This document shows positions 18,838 through 31,600 of a stretch of DNA of 64,000 bases, piece after piece. A program made the position numbers and the translations under genes. The stretch is from positions 53,231-117,230 of the forward strand of contig JAQTQX010000014.1 of assembly GCA_028712075.1 (NCBI GenBank), in the 5' to 3' direction. Source of the DNA: Desulfuromonadaceae bacterium. Its GTDB lineage: Bacteria; Desulfobacterota; Desulfuromonadia; Geobacterales; Pseudopelobacteraceae. The notes beneath the pieces were generated by a model. That model was not told the origin of the DNA, did not search any database, and saw nothing but the letters and a program-made list of their open reading frames with translations. The stretch's first letter is position 1. Each line of letters starts with the position of its first letter.

Positions 18838-19650
18838 ATGAGGGGATACCTGATTTTCATACTGCTGCTCATTTCTCCTGCGGCGGCGTTCACCGCTGAA
18901 AAAGCTGTCGTTGCCACCGTAGGGGGTACAGAAATATCTGCAACCGAATTTGATCGTGAGATTCTCAGGGTGCGCAGAAGCAGTGACCTTAAGCAGGCTC
19001 TGAAAGCGATGGATCCTGACCGGCGCAGAGAGATCCTTGAAGAATATCTGGAGAAAAAGATGCTGGTGCAGGGTGCGATACAAGAGAAACTAGACAAGGA
19101 TGATCTTGTTGCTGCTGAGATACAGGATGCCAGGGATAATATTCTGGCGGAGGCATATGTCGCACGAAGCCTTGACGGACAGATTACGCCGGTTGCTGTA
19201 CGGGAATTTTTCGACAAAAACCCGGATCTGTTCCGGCAGCCACCTAAAATCAAGGTTCGGCACATCCTGTTGAAAACTGCCGGAGAGGCTGAAGCAGTGC
19301 TGAAGCGAGTCAGAAACGGCGACGATTTCTGCCGTGTTGCTGAGGTTGCCAGCATCGACACTGCCACTGCCCGGAACTGCGGCGAGCTGGGGTGGATAAC
19401 GCCGGGAGTCATGGTCAGATCGTTCGAGGAGTATCTGAACGGACTCAAACCGGGTGACGGCGGCGGAATTACCGGGACATCATACGGGTTTCATGTTGTT
19501 CAGGTGACAGAGCGGGCTGAGGGCTCAATCCCCAGGTTTGATGCAACAGGTGCCGTTGCAGCAGAGAAATTGAAGCAGAAGTTGTTAGATGATCTTCGCC
19601 GCCGGTTGCGGCGGGAATTTCCAGTCAACATAAAAGTAATACCGAATTGA
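18838..19650 (+). CDS. Periplasmic parvulin-type peptidyl-prolyl isomerase (SurA/PrsA-like)
   Basis: The 270-aa product starts MRGYLIFILLLISPAAAFTA, a signal peptide, from an ATG with AGGGG 7 nt upstream. Earlier in-frame starts near 18781 overlap the end of the giant gene and have no signal peptide, so I rejected them. Residues ~25-130 form the SurA-type N-terminal helical region; residues ~135-225 are a PpiC/parvulin domain (KVRHILLKTAGEA ... GELGWITPG ... GITGTSYGFHVVQV). Parvulins catalyse cis-trans isomerisation of Xaa-Pro bonds and assist folding of exported proteins. Here it sits between two giant proline-rich exported proteins, 46 nt after one and 36 nt before the other. A dedicated folding factor for them is a natural inference. 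Two cysteines lie within the parvulin domain (DDFC, RNC). Confidence 0.88.
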   Translation: MRGYLIFILLLISPAAAFTAEKAVVATVGGTEISATEFDREILRVRRSSDLKQALKAMDPDRRREILEEYLEKKMLVQGAIQEKLDKDDLVAAEIQDARDNILAEAYVARSLDGQITPVAVREFFDKNPDLFRQPPKIKVRHILLKTAGEAEAVLKRVRNGDDFCRVAEVASIDTATARNCGELGWITPGVMVRSFEEYLNGLKPGDGGGITGTSYGFHVVQVTERAEGSIPRFDATGAVAAEKLKQKLLDDLRRRLRREFPVNIKVIPN

Positions 19651-19686
19651 TACTTTTACCGTTAGCAACAGGTACGGGAGAATGCG

Positions 19687-22600
19687 ATGAATAGAGCCCT
19701 AAAATACATCATGATGCTGTCAGTTATGTTCCAGATTCTGGGTGGTGCCGCCTTGGCATATGAAGGACGCCAACTGGCAAGCGAGGACATCATCCTCTAC
19801 GGAATGGGGCTTAAGGTCGAACCGACCATGCAAACGGTTCCCAAAAACATCGCAACCATTGTCTCTGCATACCTTCAGGTGCCGACACTACCATCGGGGC
19901 AGATCCCTCCGCTCCCTGCCGATGCCACTCTCAAGGGTACTCTGCGCGGCCCCGGTCTCCAGCAGCCGCTTGACCTGGAAGTGCCGGCCAATACACCGTT
20001 CAATATTCCCGCATTCGTCACTCCGGGTACCTACTCGCTGGATAACATTCGCCTTGTCAGCGGCGGTGAAATCATGCTGCGCGGTGCCCCCGAAAGCGTC
20101 ACCATAGAAATTATCGAAAAACTGCTGGTTACTCAGGTCACTGCACGACCGCTGACTGCAGCAGAGATCCGCGAAAAAGGGATCGTGTACGATACATCCA
20201 ATTTTCAGGCATACAACTTTACCGCTGCCTTTGCCGTTGAACCGGGCAAGGAGATCAAACTCGACTTGCCAGTCCTCCTTCCGACACTTGCTTCCACCCA
20301 GGATGTTTCCGTGCCCCAGGTTGGTCTCGGGACACTCCCTGAAGCACAGTTGCAGTCGGTCAGCACTATCATTCCGGACAGCCTCAAACTGGCACAGACC
20401 AAGATTCCAAACCTCACGGTAAGCGGTTTCAGCCTGAAGATGGACAAGTACGCAGGCAATGAATTTGTCGTACCCCCTATCCCCGGTGTGGTAGTAATCC
20501 CGGGTGACATAGGTTTCCTGGACCAGTATTTCAGCGTTATGCTGATGGTCGGAAACGTTGCTCCTGCCGGTTCCAATCTGGTGGTGAAGGATCTGAAGGC
20601 GGAAATATTCCTGCCGCCCGGCAAGGACAATGTGGCGTCCAGCAGTGACGATCCGCTTGCCATGGCAAACACCGAGAGCGGCCCTGCCCCGCGCATCAAG
20701 GCGGTAGTGCAGCCTGGAGCAGACGGCAAGCTTGGTACTGCAGACGATGTCCTGTCACTTTCGCCAGGTGAAAGCGGCAACGCCGAATACCTTGTGGAAG
20801 GGCGCAGAGAGGGAAGTCACACCGTTGAAATGGAGATCACCGGGGTCCTGCATGGTCTCCCGATCGGACCGGTAACGGTGCGTGGCCGCGCCGCCGGTAC
20901 GGTACTGGTGCGCAATCCAACCTTCACCATGACCTTCACCCATCCGGATGTCGTGGCTGCCGGCGAAGAGTATACGCTTGACGTCACGGTGACTAATACC
21001 TCTGCCGCTCCAGCCAACCTGGTAAGCATCAATCTTCATCAGGCGCAGATCGGCGGAGCGGACCTTGTTGATCCGGCCAAGGGGAGCCAGGAGATTGAAA
21101 CCATTATGCCCGGAGATTCCGGTACGGTCAGCTTTGATCTCCGTTCCAAGGTCAGTGGAAAGGTTTTTGCCGCGACCCTAGATTCCGATGAGCATATTTC
21201 CGGACGATTCCAGCTCAAAACCTCTATCGGAGAACTGGGTGTTCCGCTTTCTCCCGATTCTCTCGTACTACCGAAGGAATCCCGGTTCCTCCCCAAAACA
21301 CTCCGTGACGCAGCACTCGGACTCCTTGGCAAGGCCTATTCGGTGGCCACCGCACCGGCGGCAGCTCTCCCAGCCGACATCAGGCGTTTCGGCAAGAAAA
21401 TAGTCTGGACTCGCGGCATAGAGGTCGCTCAGGCCGGTTTCCGGCACACATTGGGTCTGGTGAGACCCGCTTCGGAACCACCGGCCGGGGAATCGCTCCC
21501 TGATACCGCCCTGCAGCTGCTGTATGATTTCATGGGGAGCAACTATTCCCGTCTTAACGAGCAATATCCGACCGCTGATGCACTGAAGTTCGAGCAGGAC
21601 GATTTCACCGGGTTCGACGAGCTGCGCCGGAAGTCGGTCCGCGGTGATGCTCTTGCCTCGAGTGTGGCGTCTCTGCTTCTCCCCGATTTACTGGGCATGG
21701 GTGGCGGAGAGTTCCAGCGCTACCTTTCCTCCAAAACCGCGTATCGCCCCGCACAAATTTCGGTACTGCTCGACGGCAATGGAGCTGCACCTCCGGTAAC
21801 CATGAAACTAATTGATCCGATCGGCAGAGTTCTTGGTGGTGTTGATGCAAAAGGCAAAGTATCCAAAGAGATTCCCTTCTCTGATTTCCTGCCTCTGAAG
21901 GATGGGGCAGATGCACGGGGTGAACTGGCAATTGTTTCATTCCCGTCAGACGGAGTGCACAAGATCAGACTGACATCTCTTCCCGGAGCACTCCCCGGGA
22001 CACCGTTCTCCCTCTCTGTTGTCGCTCCTGACAGCAACGGAGTGCTGCAACAGCGAGTTTTTACCGGAGTTACTTCGAATGATCTGCCGACCATCGAACT
22101 TCCTGCCGGATCACCGGCCACCTTTACCGTTGAATTTGCCGGGGCAATTTCGTCAAAACAGCCAACTCTGTCCCAATCAATTCCTGATCCTGCTCCTGCT
22201 GTCATCAGCGTTGTGCAACAGGCCGAAGCAGACAAAGTTGAAAATGACTGCGGCATGTGGCGTTTCGGCAGGGTTGTCGCGGCGCTTTTCAGCGAAGAGG
22301 TGACGCCGGCATCGGTGCAGGATCGTCTTGCCCGTGCTCTGATCACCAATTTCAGCATGGATGACAATCAGGTTGTGGGGGTTGCCATGCAGCCCGGCAA
22401 CAGAATCGCCTTCATCGCCCTGCGTGATCCGGTAGGTCCGTTTGTCAGCCGGTCTCTGACCTTTACCGGCGTTGCAGACCGTCTGGGACAGACGATCAAT
22501 GGCCAGACCGTGCCGGTTCTCGCAACCATGACCGATCCGGCGGCTGTAATATCCGGCGGAGTTCTAAACCCTGACGGAACCGCGCTGGAAGGCGCTGAAG

Positions 22601-25600
22601 TCCGCTTGTTCCACCTGATAGAAACACCTTCGGAAATCGGCTGCCAGTCGTCATGGTACGGCGTCAGCAGCAAGTTCACCAAAACTGGCGCAAAATACGG
22701 TTGGGATTACGTTCTCCGTGGTACCAACAAGATAACCGCGCTTGATCCTGCCAACAGTGAATTCCGGGAGGTTTTATTTACTCCAGCTCGTAATGGACAA
22801 AATCTGAATGTTGATATCGTCATGTTGGGCCGCGGCACCTTGAGAGGGAAAGTTCTGGGTGAGGACGGAACAACTCCACTGGACAAGGCAACACTCAGGG
22901 TTACCAGCCTGACTGATGGAAGCGAATTCGGTTTTACAACCGATACCACCGGCAATTATGTTATCCCCAGAGTTCCGGTAGGCAACTTCCTGATTGAAGC
23001 GGTACATCTGCCGACAAACTCAAAAGCCATCCAGAGCGGCTACATGGCCCAAGCCGGCGGTGTCGTGGATATGAATCTGACCCTGTTCACGGAGCAGATC
23101 AGGAAAATAACAGTTGGTTATGCCACTGTGAATGGACATGTTCTAAACTATGACGGTGCCACCCCCGCAACCGGTCTTCCGGTATTTGCCTGGTATCAGG
23201 ACAGCAGCCAGCCCGGCGTCCGCTGCCCTGAAGTGCCCGGCCCCTTTGGCCCGGTTATCCCTGAGGAGTGCGCCGTTGCCTCCGCAAAAACAGACAGCAC
23301 TGGCGGTTACTCTTTTCCGGAGATCCCGGCCGGTTCGTACCGGATGTACAGCTTCAACCAGGCCACCTTCCAGGAAGGGAGCGCCAGATACATTATCGCA
23401 AAAGATGATACGGGGACAGTCAACATCCTGTTGAACGGCGGGTTTGCTTCGATCAACGGCTTTGTAAAGGATTCAACAGGCAATCCTGTCGCCGGTGCCC
23501 AGGTCGGTGGCGGAGTTTCGCTTGCCACGACCGCTGCTGACGGAAGTTTCAGATTGATTGACGTGCCTGTCGGCAGGAGAACTTTGGTTGCCGTTTCTCA
23601 GGCTCTGGGGGCAAAGGGACAGGCAACTCTGGATATTTCGGTACCTGGCGTCGAGTACCCTGCGACAATAGTGTTGGAGGCTCAGGGCGCTGTGTTCGGC
23701 ACAGTTCGGACTCAAACCGGTGCCGCAGCATCAGGGATTGACGTGTATCTCATTTCCACATGCGGTGGCAACCCGTGTGTTATTGGCACCAGCACAACAA
23801 ACACAACCGGCGCGTATGAAATCACCAATGTGCCGGTCAGCGGTTCCGAATATAAGGTTTCTGCATTCAGACCTGACCTTTCTGACGGCAATATAGCGCA
23901 GGTGCGTGTACTTTTCCCCGGCCAGAAAGTCCGTAGTGACGTGAACTTTAAAGGCGCAGGGGGCACGGTCAAAGGAGGCATCTGGAACGACAACGGTAAC
24001 ACCCCGCTTGCTGGCAAGGTCAGCATCTCGGCGCTTCGCGTTATCTCTGCAAGCTCCGGCGACAAGAAGATCGGTCTCGGTTTTGAGCACACCCAACACC
24101 TGCAGATTATTGACACCAGCATTGAAAACAATCAGTTTACGTTCAACAATGTTCTGGTCGGCCCGTTCGTCATTACCGCCGCGGGTCCGTTCAGCCCCGA
24201 ACCGGTTACCTTTGCCGGTGAGATAACGACAAGCGGAGAGGTAAAACAGGTTGATATCCGCCTTACGGCAACCAGCGAAGTGGCCGGTGTCGTATACGCT
24301 CCCGATGGCGCAACTCCGGTTGTGAATGCCCTGGTGAGTTACAAGTCCGATGAGTTCCGCACCATCTGCAGCGATACAGATCCCATGTCGGCAGTTTCGC
24401 AGAGCGGCGACACCGTTACCATTAACCTCGATGCCCTGTCGGGCGAGCAAAGCTGCACAACAATTCCGCAGGGAATCCAGAATCTCACTACCCGCACTGA
24501 TGCCCAGGGACGGTTCAGCTTCCCATTGGTCAACGCTGGTAAATTCACCGTTTTAGTAGAGGAGTACACTGGTGACGTTGCCACTGGCAGAACCGGCAGC
24601 ATGACTTCCACCGTGGCACCGGGCAAGATAACCGAACTCTCCTTCCGTCTCAATTCGCGAGCTCCTGTCAAAGTGACCGTATTCACCCACGGTGGTACCC
24701 AGCGGGTTCCGGGCGCAAAAATCAAGGTTGAGCAGAGCAGCAGAATCGGCGAAACCTCACGGCCTCAATATACAGCCGATGCCAACGGCGAACTGATGCT
24801 TACCGGCATCGATGCGCTTGACGAGGGGAGTTTCACAGTTCTGGCAGAAAGCATTGACGGTTTTGCAGGCAGAAGTTCCGGGAAAATTATCACTGACGGG
24901 ACACAGGTAGAGGTAAAGGTATATCTGTTTGATTTCACGGTGACTGTCAAGGGGACCGTGTTCAAGCAGGACGGCATTACTCCGGTCAGAAATGCCGAGG
25001 TAGCAATATCAAACGGAAGTGGTGATCTTGCATTTGCCGTTACCAACGCCAATGGCGAATACAGTCAGGACTATATCCCGCTGGGTGATCTGAAGATAAG
25101 TATCTTTGAGGCAGCCACCGGTCGGCGCGGTTTTGCCACTGCCACTGCGTACAGCACAACTCCGATTGTCACCGTGAACGTCAGCGAGATGCCGATCGGT
25201 CTGGTCAAGGGGACGATTTATCAGGGGGGAGACCTGCAACCGCTGGCCCGTTGGATTGTCACCCTGCGGCAGAACTACCCCTCCGGGCGGGGACTGACTC
25301 TCCAGGCAACCACGGGGCTTGATGGCAAATTTTCCTTCCCCGGCGTCGCTGCCGGTCCTTTCTCCATTACCGCTCACAGAGAAGGTCAGACCAGTATGAC
25401 CGCCACCGGCAATCTGACCCGTGAGGGTGAGATCATTGATCTCCCGATGGTTGCAACCCTTGTCAAAGCACAACTGGGGAATATCGTCGGGTGGATTTAC
25501 CATCCGGACGGCTCGCCTGCTGCCGACAGCAGGGTCTGCCTGGGATACTACTGCAGCGAGGCGACCACTGCTGACGGTGACGGTAAATTCCAATATCTCG

Positions 25601-28600
25601 ACCGGCCTCTTGGTCGCGAAACTATCAATGCCTACAGCCAGAACAGCACGGAGCGCGGTGTTGCCTACGCAAACGTCCCTTATGCCGGCGGTACCGGGTA
25701 TGTTAAAATAGTCATGGAGGGGCTTGGTACCGTTTCCGGTACGGTTGTTGACGGAGCCTCGCCAGTTTCCGGGGCAAAGGTTTCAATTACGAAGTACCCG
25801 GATGCCGGTTGCGGCAATTATATCTGCGAAGCATTTACCGGCACGGACGGCAGATTCAGCTTCCTGAAGGTTCCGGCCGGACCGTTTACGGTTATTGCCG
25901 TCGACCCCTCGGTTGCATCCAAAAAAGGCTCCGCCGGCGGTACCCTCAACCCGGGAGCCACTGCCGATGTTACGGTAGCCTTCACCGTCACAGCAACACT
26001 CAGGCTGAAGTCCGTGTACGCCAACGGCACTCCTGCTCCCGCAGTAGTGGTTGAACTGAAACGCACCGACGGTTTCGTACTGTACCGCGAAACAGACCAG
26101 AACGGAATGCTTCTCCTCGATGCTGTCCCTTACGGCAGCTACGACCTGCTGCTGCAGGATCCTGCCAGCCAGGGGCTTGCAGTCATCAAGGGACGCCAGA
26201 TTGCCGGCGATCTGGACCTGACCGGCACACCAATCATTCTGGATGAAGCACCGCCAGAGGTTACATCAAGCAATCCTCTCCCCGGGGAAATTCACGTGCC
26301 TCTCGACCGGATCATCACCGTAACCTTCTCCGAACCGGTTCAACCGGGGAGCGTCGACACTGATACCATCATTCTCAGCACCATTGAAGGGAAGGTCAAC
26401 GGCACCGTTGCTCTCGATGCCGCAGGGACAGTTGCAACCTTTACCCTGCTGGGCAATGTGCCTCTGAAAGACGAGCAGCAGTACACTCTCAGCGTCAGCG
26501 GCATCAGGGATCTGCTCGGCAGAGTCATGGTAAAAAACCATCTGGCCACCTTTACTACGGTCGACATAACTCCACCGTCCATACTTTCCATATCTCCCGA
26601 TCCGGCAAGTCCAACCGGTTTCCCGATGGATGGAGTTGTGCGTGTGCAGTACAGTGAGCCGTTTGATCCGAGCGCCTTCACCGGTCAAGCGATTTCCATG
26701 ACCGGTCCGGCCGGTGCAATCGAAGGGCGTGTAGATACGATACTCGGCAACACCGGCCTGGTGTTCACGCCGAAATATGCACTGGCATCGGAAACCGCCT
26801 ATTCGATAGCCATTCTGCCGATCACCGACCTCTCCGGCAACAGCCGACCGGAGCAGTCCTATCTGGTGACGTCCGCTGATCGAACAGCACCGAAGGTTCT
26901 TGGTCTGACTCCGAACCGTGCAAGTGTAATTGAAAACGGTTCCGTTGATGTTATGCCGACACTTTCGCTCAATAGTGATGTTGCCATGGTCGATTGGTAC
27001 CTGAACGGTCAGCCGATCCAGGTTTCCAGGATTTCTCCGTTCGGCTTCAGTTTCACCGCTGCGCCACAGTTCGGTAAACCGGGCGATATGATAACTGTTA
27101 CCGCGTATGCAACCGACACATCGGGCAACCGAGGATCGCTTGCCGACAGTGCCACGGTTCAGATTCCGGTGACTGCCGACCAACCGCCGGCCGTCACGCT
27201 GAGTGTAACATCACCTACCGCCGGTGGGACCTCTTTCGGTAACTGCATCAGGGTAACGGTTCAGGTATCAGCGACCGATGATACCGGCGTTACCAAAGCC
27301 GGGTATCAGGCAATCGGCGCAGTAGGTGCCGATGACTGTCAGCCTCAGGCCGGAATTCCGCCTGCATCTGGCGCGTTTAACTTCCCTGTTCCCGTCCAGA
27401 CCTCGGCATCACACGATTTTTCCTTCTATGTGTCGCGCAGTGCCGCTCCGGGGAGCCTGATTACGGTTAATGCCGTTGTTGTGGACTTAAAGAACCAGCA
27501 GACTGCGGCTACTCCGGTTGTTATATCCGTTCTCGATAAAATCAGCCCTGTCGTTGCCTTTGCGGGCCTTTCCAGCGGCGAAACTGTCAAGCCGGGCCAG
27601 CTCATAACCGCCGTGGTCTCCGCCAGCGACATCGGCGGCATCACCAGGCTGGTGTTCTCCGCCAATGGAGCGGTTATTTCCGACCGTACCCTTCAATCAC
27701 CCATGACCAGTACGGCAGCCACCTTCACCTGGACAGTACCGGCCACATTCACCACTCAGGATCAGGTACGCCTTGGCGTGACCGCATACGATGCTGCGGG
27801 CAACAGTACTGAAGCGCCATCAGTCATTCTGCCGGTCGCCGATTCGACGCCACCGCGGGTAACAATCCGGACTGCCAACAGCTCGTTTGACATACACCCC
27901 GGACAGCCGGTCACGGTCATCGTAACGGCAGAGGATGACACCATCGTCAGCAGCATGGATATCAGCGGGAGCGGTGCGTTCAGCTACAGCGACGCCGCCG
28001 TATTCGAACCAACCGGGCTTGCTGAAAAGAGTTTCACAATCAATGTGCCTGCTGGTTTGACAGATGGGGCCCAATTCACGGTAGCCGCAACCGCCACCGA
28101 TGCAGCGGCCAATAAAAGCCTGCCTGCTTCACTTATTCTTGTCGTCAGATCACTGGCATCCGTTCAGCTTCCGGAATCCCAGCTCCTTGCTGCGGGTCAA
28201 GTGGTAAACCTTGCCGCAACGCTCCAGCAGCCGGCTCCGGCAGGCGGAATGACGGTCGAACTGGTTACCGCAGGTGCGGTCCAGGTACAACCGTCAACCC
28301 TGGTCTTTGCCGAGGGTGAGAGCTCGAAGTCATTTACGCTGACCGCCATCGCCGGTGGCATAAGCTCTGTTTCTGCTCGTATTTCCGGTGCTGTAATCAC
28401 TGCCATGAATGTGACCGTGCGCGGTGGAGTTGTTTCAGGCACCGCAGTGACACTGGCCGACCAGCCGGTTGCCGGCGCCCAGGTTGTCATTAACGGCATT
28501 ACCGTGACAGCCGGTGCTGACGGCACCTTCTCTGCCGAAGCGATAACCGGAATCAACGTAACCGTTTCCGCGTATGACGCTGCAAACAGGTTGCAGGGTT

Positions 28601-31600
28601 ATTTCAAGGGGAGCATGAATCAGGAAAACGGCTACCTGCGCAACATCAAGGTAGTTCTGACCGAAGCCGGGTCGATCAAGGGCTCGGTAATGAATGCCGA
28701 CGCTTCTGCGGCAGCCGCAAATGTCCGGGTTTCCCTGTACACGGAAAATGACCCGAATAACGAGCTTGATACTGCGTTCACTGCAGCGGATGGCTCATTT
28801 ACCTTCCCGCAGGTACAGCTCGGAACCTATGTCCTGATTGCTTCAGACACGGCCGGTAACCATGGCCGTTCGACAGCGTATCTGACGGTCAGCGGCGCCC
28901 AGGTTTCGGTCACCGTTACCTTCCTCGGAACAGGAGCCATAAATGGCCTGGTGCGCGACGCATCCGGTTCCGGCATAGGCGGCCTGCTCATAACGATGCG
29001 TAACACCCACATCTTCGGCAGCGACAGTGAAACAGCTGTTAGCGGTGTTGACGGAACCTTCTCATTCTCAGGAGTGAAGGTCGGCAACTTCTCACTGTCC
29101 ACAACAGACAGCGTCACCGGATTCGGTGCCTCGACAACTGGCGCGGTATCCACAAACGGCCAGACAGTCAACTCAACCTTAACCCTTTCCGCCTACGGCT
29201 CTCTGGAGGGGCATGTCTACCGTGCCGATGCAAGCTCGCCTGCAGCGGGTGTAACGATTCGAGCCGGAGGATTGGCCACTACAACCGATCTTCAGGGGTT
29301 CTACCGGTTTGAAGTTCTGTCGCTAGGTGTGAAAGCGGTAACAGCAGACGATGTTGCCGCACGGTCGAAAGCCCAGACGACGGCAAATCTTCAGACGCAT
29401 CTGGAGACTGTAACCGCCGACATTACCCTGAGCGGCACAGCAAGCCTTGCCATTACTGTTCGTGACGTTTCGCTGAACCCTGTTGCCGGGGCGACTCTCT
29501 CCCTGAGTGACGGTTACGGCTCGCTCTCCGCAACTTCTGATGCAACAGGCACGGCTGTTTTCAGCCATGTGCTGGCCGGCAACTTCACGGCAACTGCCAG
29601 CAAGGGAAACCTGCATGGCAGCCTAACCGGCACTGTCGCCGATGGCGCTGTTTTGAATATTACCGTGGATGTTGCTGCTGATCCGGCTGCAACCGTAACC
29701 GGCAAGGTTCTCCTGCCGGACGGTCTGACGCCGGCAGCAGGCATTACCGTTACCCTGTCTTCACTGGATTGCCGTTATAGCTGGTATTGCACATCCACCT
29801 CCCTGAAAACCGATGGAGATGGCGGTTTCACTTTTGCGGGCCAAAAACTCAACACGTATGATCTGTACGTTCGCGACGCCAACAACCAGCTGCGGGCCAA
29901 AGTACTTGACCTGATCCTGAATACGGATGGTCAGACGGTTAACAAAACCATGACCATGGTCGGTCTGGGAACTGTTGACGGGCGCGTGCTGATGCCGAAC
30001 AGCGGCAACGGCGCTGCCAATATGCTGGTAACCGTCCAGGGGAAAAACCCGGATTTCGGCACAACAGCGTCAGTGCGGACCAATGCCGGTGGATACTACC
30101 AGGTCGAACGGATACCGGCAGGTACGGTAAACGTAACCACCGGTGATACCAGCCAGTTGCTGCTGGGCGAAGCCACCGGGATCATGACGGGTGACGGAGC
30201 AACCCTGACGCTGGATATCGCACTGCTTTCCAACGCGATCACCATGCCGCAGACCCTCAAAGACGGCAATATTCAGCAGTATGACATCCAGGGGGACGGA
30301 ACGATTCGTTACGGCCAGAATTCCATCTTCTATTCAAACAACCCCTCTGACCTTGGTGGTGCCGCTCTCGAAATAACAGCAGCAGGCACAGTTACTGCTT
30401 TCCCGAAACTGACTGCAGGCACCAAGGAGTTGGCCAATCGTCAGTACGTTCTCCGACCTACCTCTGCTACGGTTGACGGACTGACGGTAACCAGAAAGGT
30501 CTATGTGCCCCAGGAAGGGTATTTTGCCCGCTATCTGGAAATCATTGACAATCCGACGACTGACACGAAAAACGTTACGTTAAAGGTAAAGAGCAGTTTC
30601 CGCAATGATGCGTACAGTTATAACTATTACTGGGACGGCTCTAAATACGTTTACTTTTATACAGCGTACTATCCGTTCTCGGTCAATTCCACATCCAGTG
30701 GTGATACCGAACTTCAATCCGGACAGGGAGGTGACCAGTGGGCGGTCATAGACAACAACAATTATCCTTCTGGATACAACTATGCCATTCAGAACCGGAT
30801 CGCTTCGGTCTGGGGCGGCACAGGAGCTGCTGTCACAAACAGTCAGTCAGAGCTGGTTCCCTGGAGCCAGGGTATCAATAACACCTATAACTCTGCTTCA
30901 CTGCAGAACTCATGGGCTCTTACCGTCCAGCCGGGTGAGCGTGTTGCACTCATGCACTTCCTGGTGCAGGAGCCGACTGTTGATGCAGCCAAGGCCGGTG
31001 CACAACGCTTGGCCCAGTTACCGCCGGAGGCTCTTGCCGGGCTCAGCCAGGATGATCTGCTTGCCATCAAAAACTTCTCTGTTCCTCTGGATGGCAGTAG
31101 CAGCCTGTCCGCAATGCCGTCGCTTACCGGTAATGTTACGGTGAATCTGAAAGACGGCACCGGAGCGCCAATAGCACAGGCCCTCAATTTGTCGCTCAAG
31201 AGTGATAACCCGGTATATACCAAAACCGTTACTGCATCCAACCAGACCTGCGGGTATGTGGGGTACAACTGGGTATGCAGCGTGACTCAGCAGGCAAACT
31301 TTGTCTCGAATCTCTACTCGGAATCACCATCTATTGGTATTCCACAGGGGCCATTCACCGTTACCGCTTCAATCACCATGGGGAATACAAAAGTAGAAAA
31401 AACAATTGCGGGCGATTTCCACTCCGGTCTTTCGACCGCGACCGTAGACCTTCAGTTCAGCGATACCGGCAACCTTGGCGGCGCTCTGAAATCAAGCAAC
31501 GGGAATCTGGTTACCAACGGGACACTGACACTGCTCACTACCGGTGGCAGCCAATTGACAACCCAGTCCATCACCGGTGGTTCCTACAGCATCTCTCTTT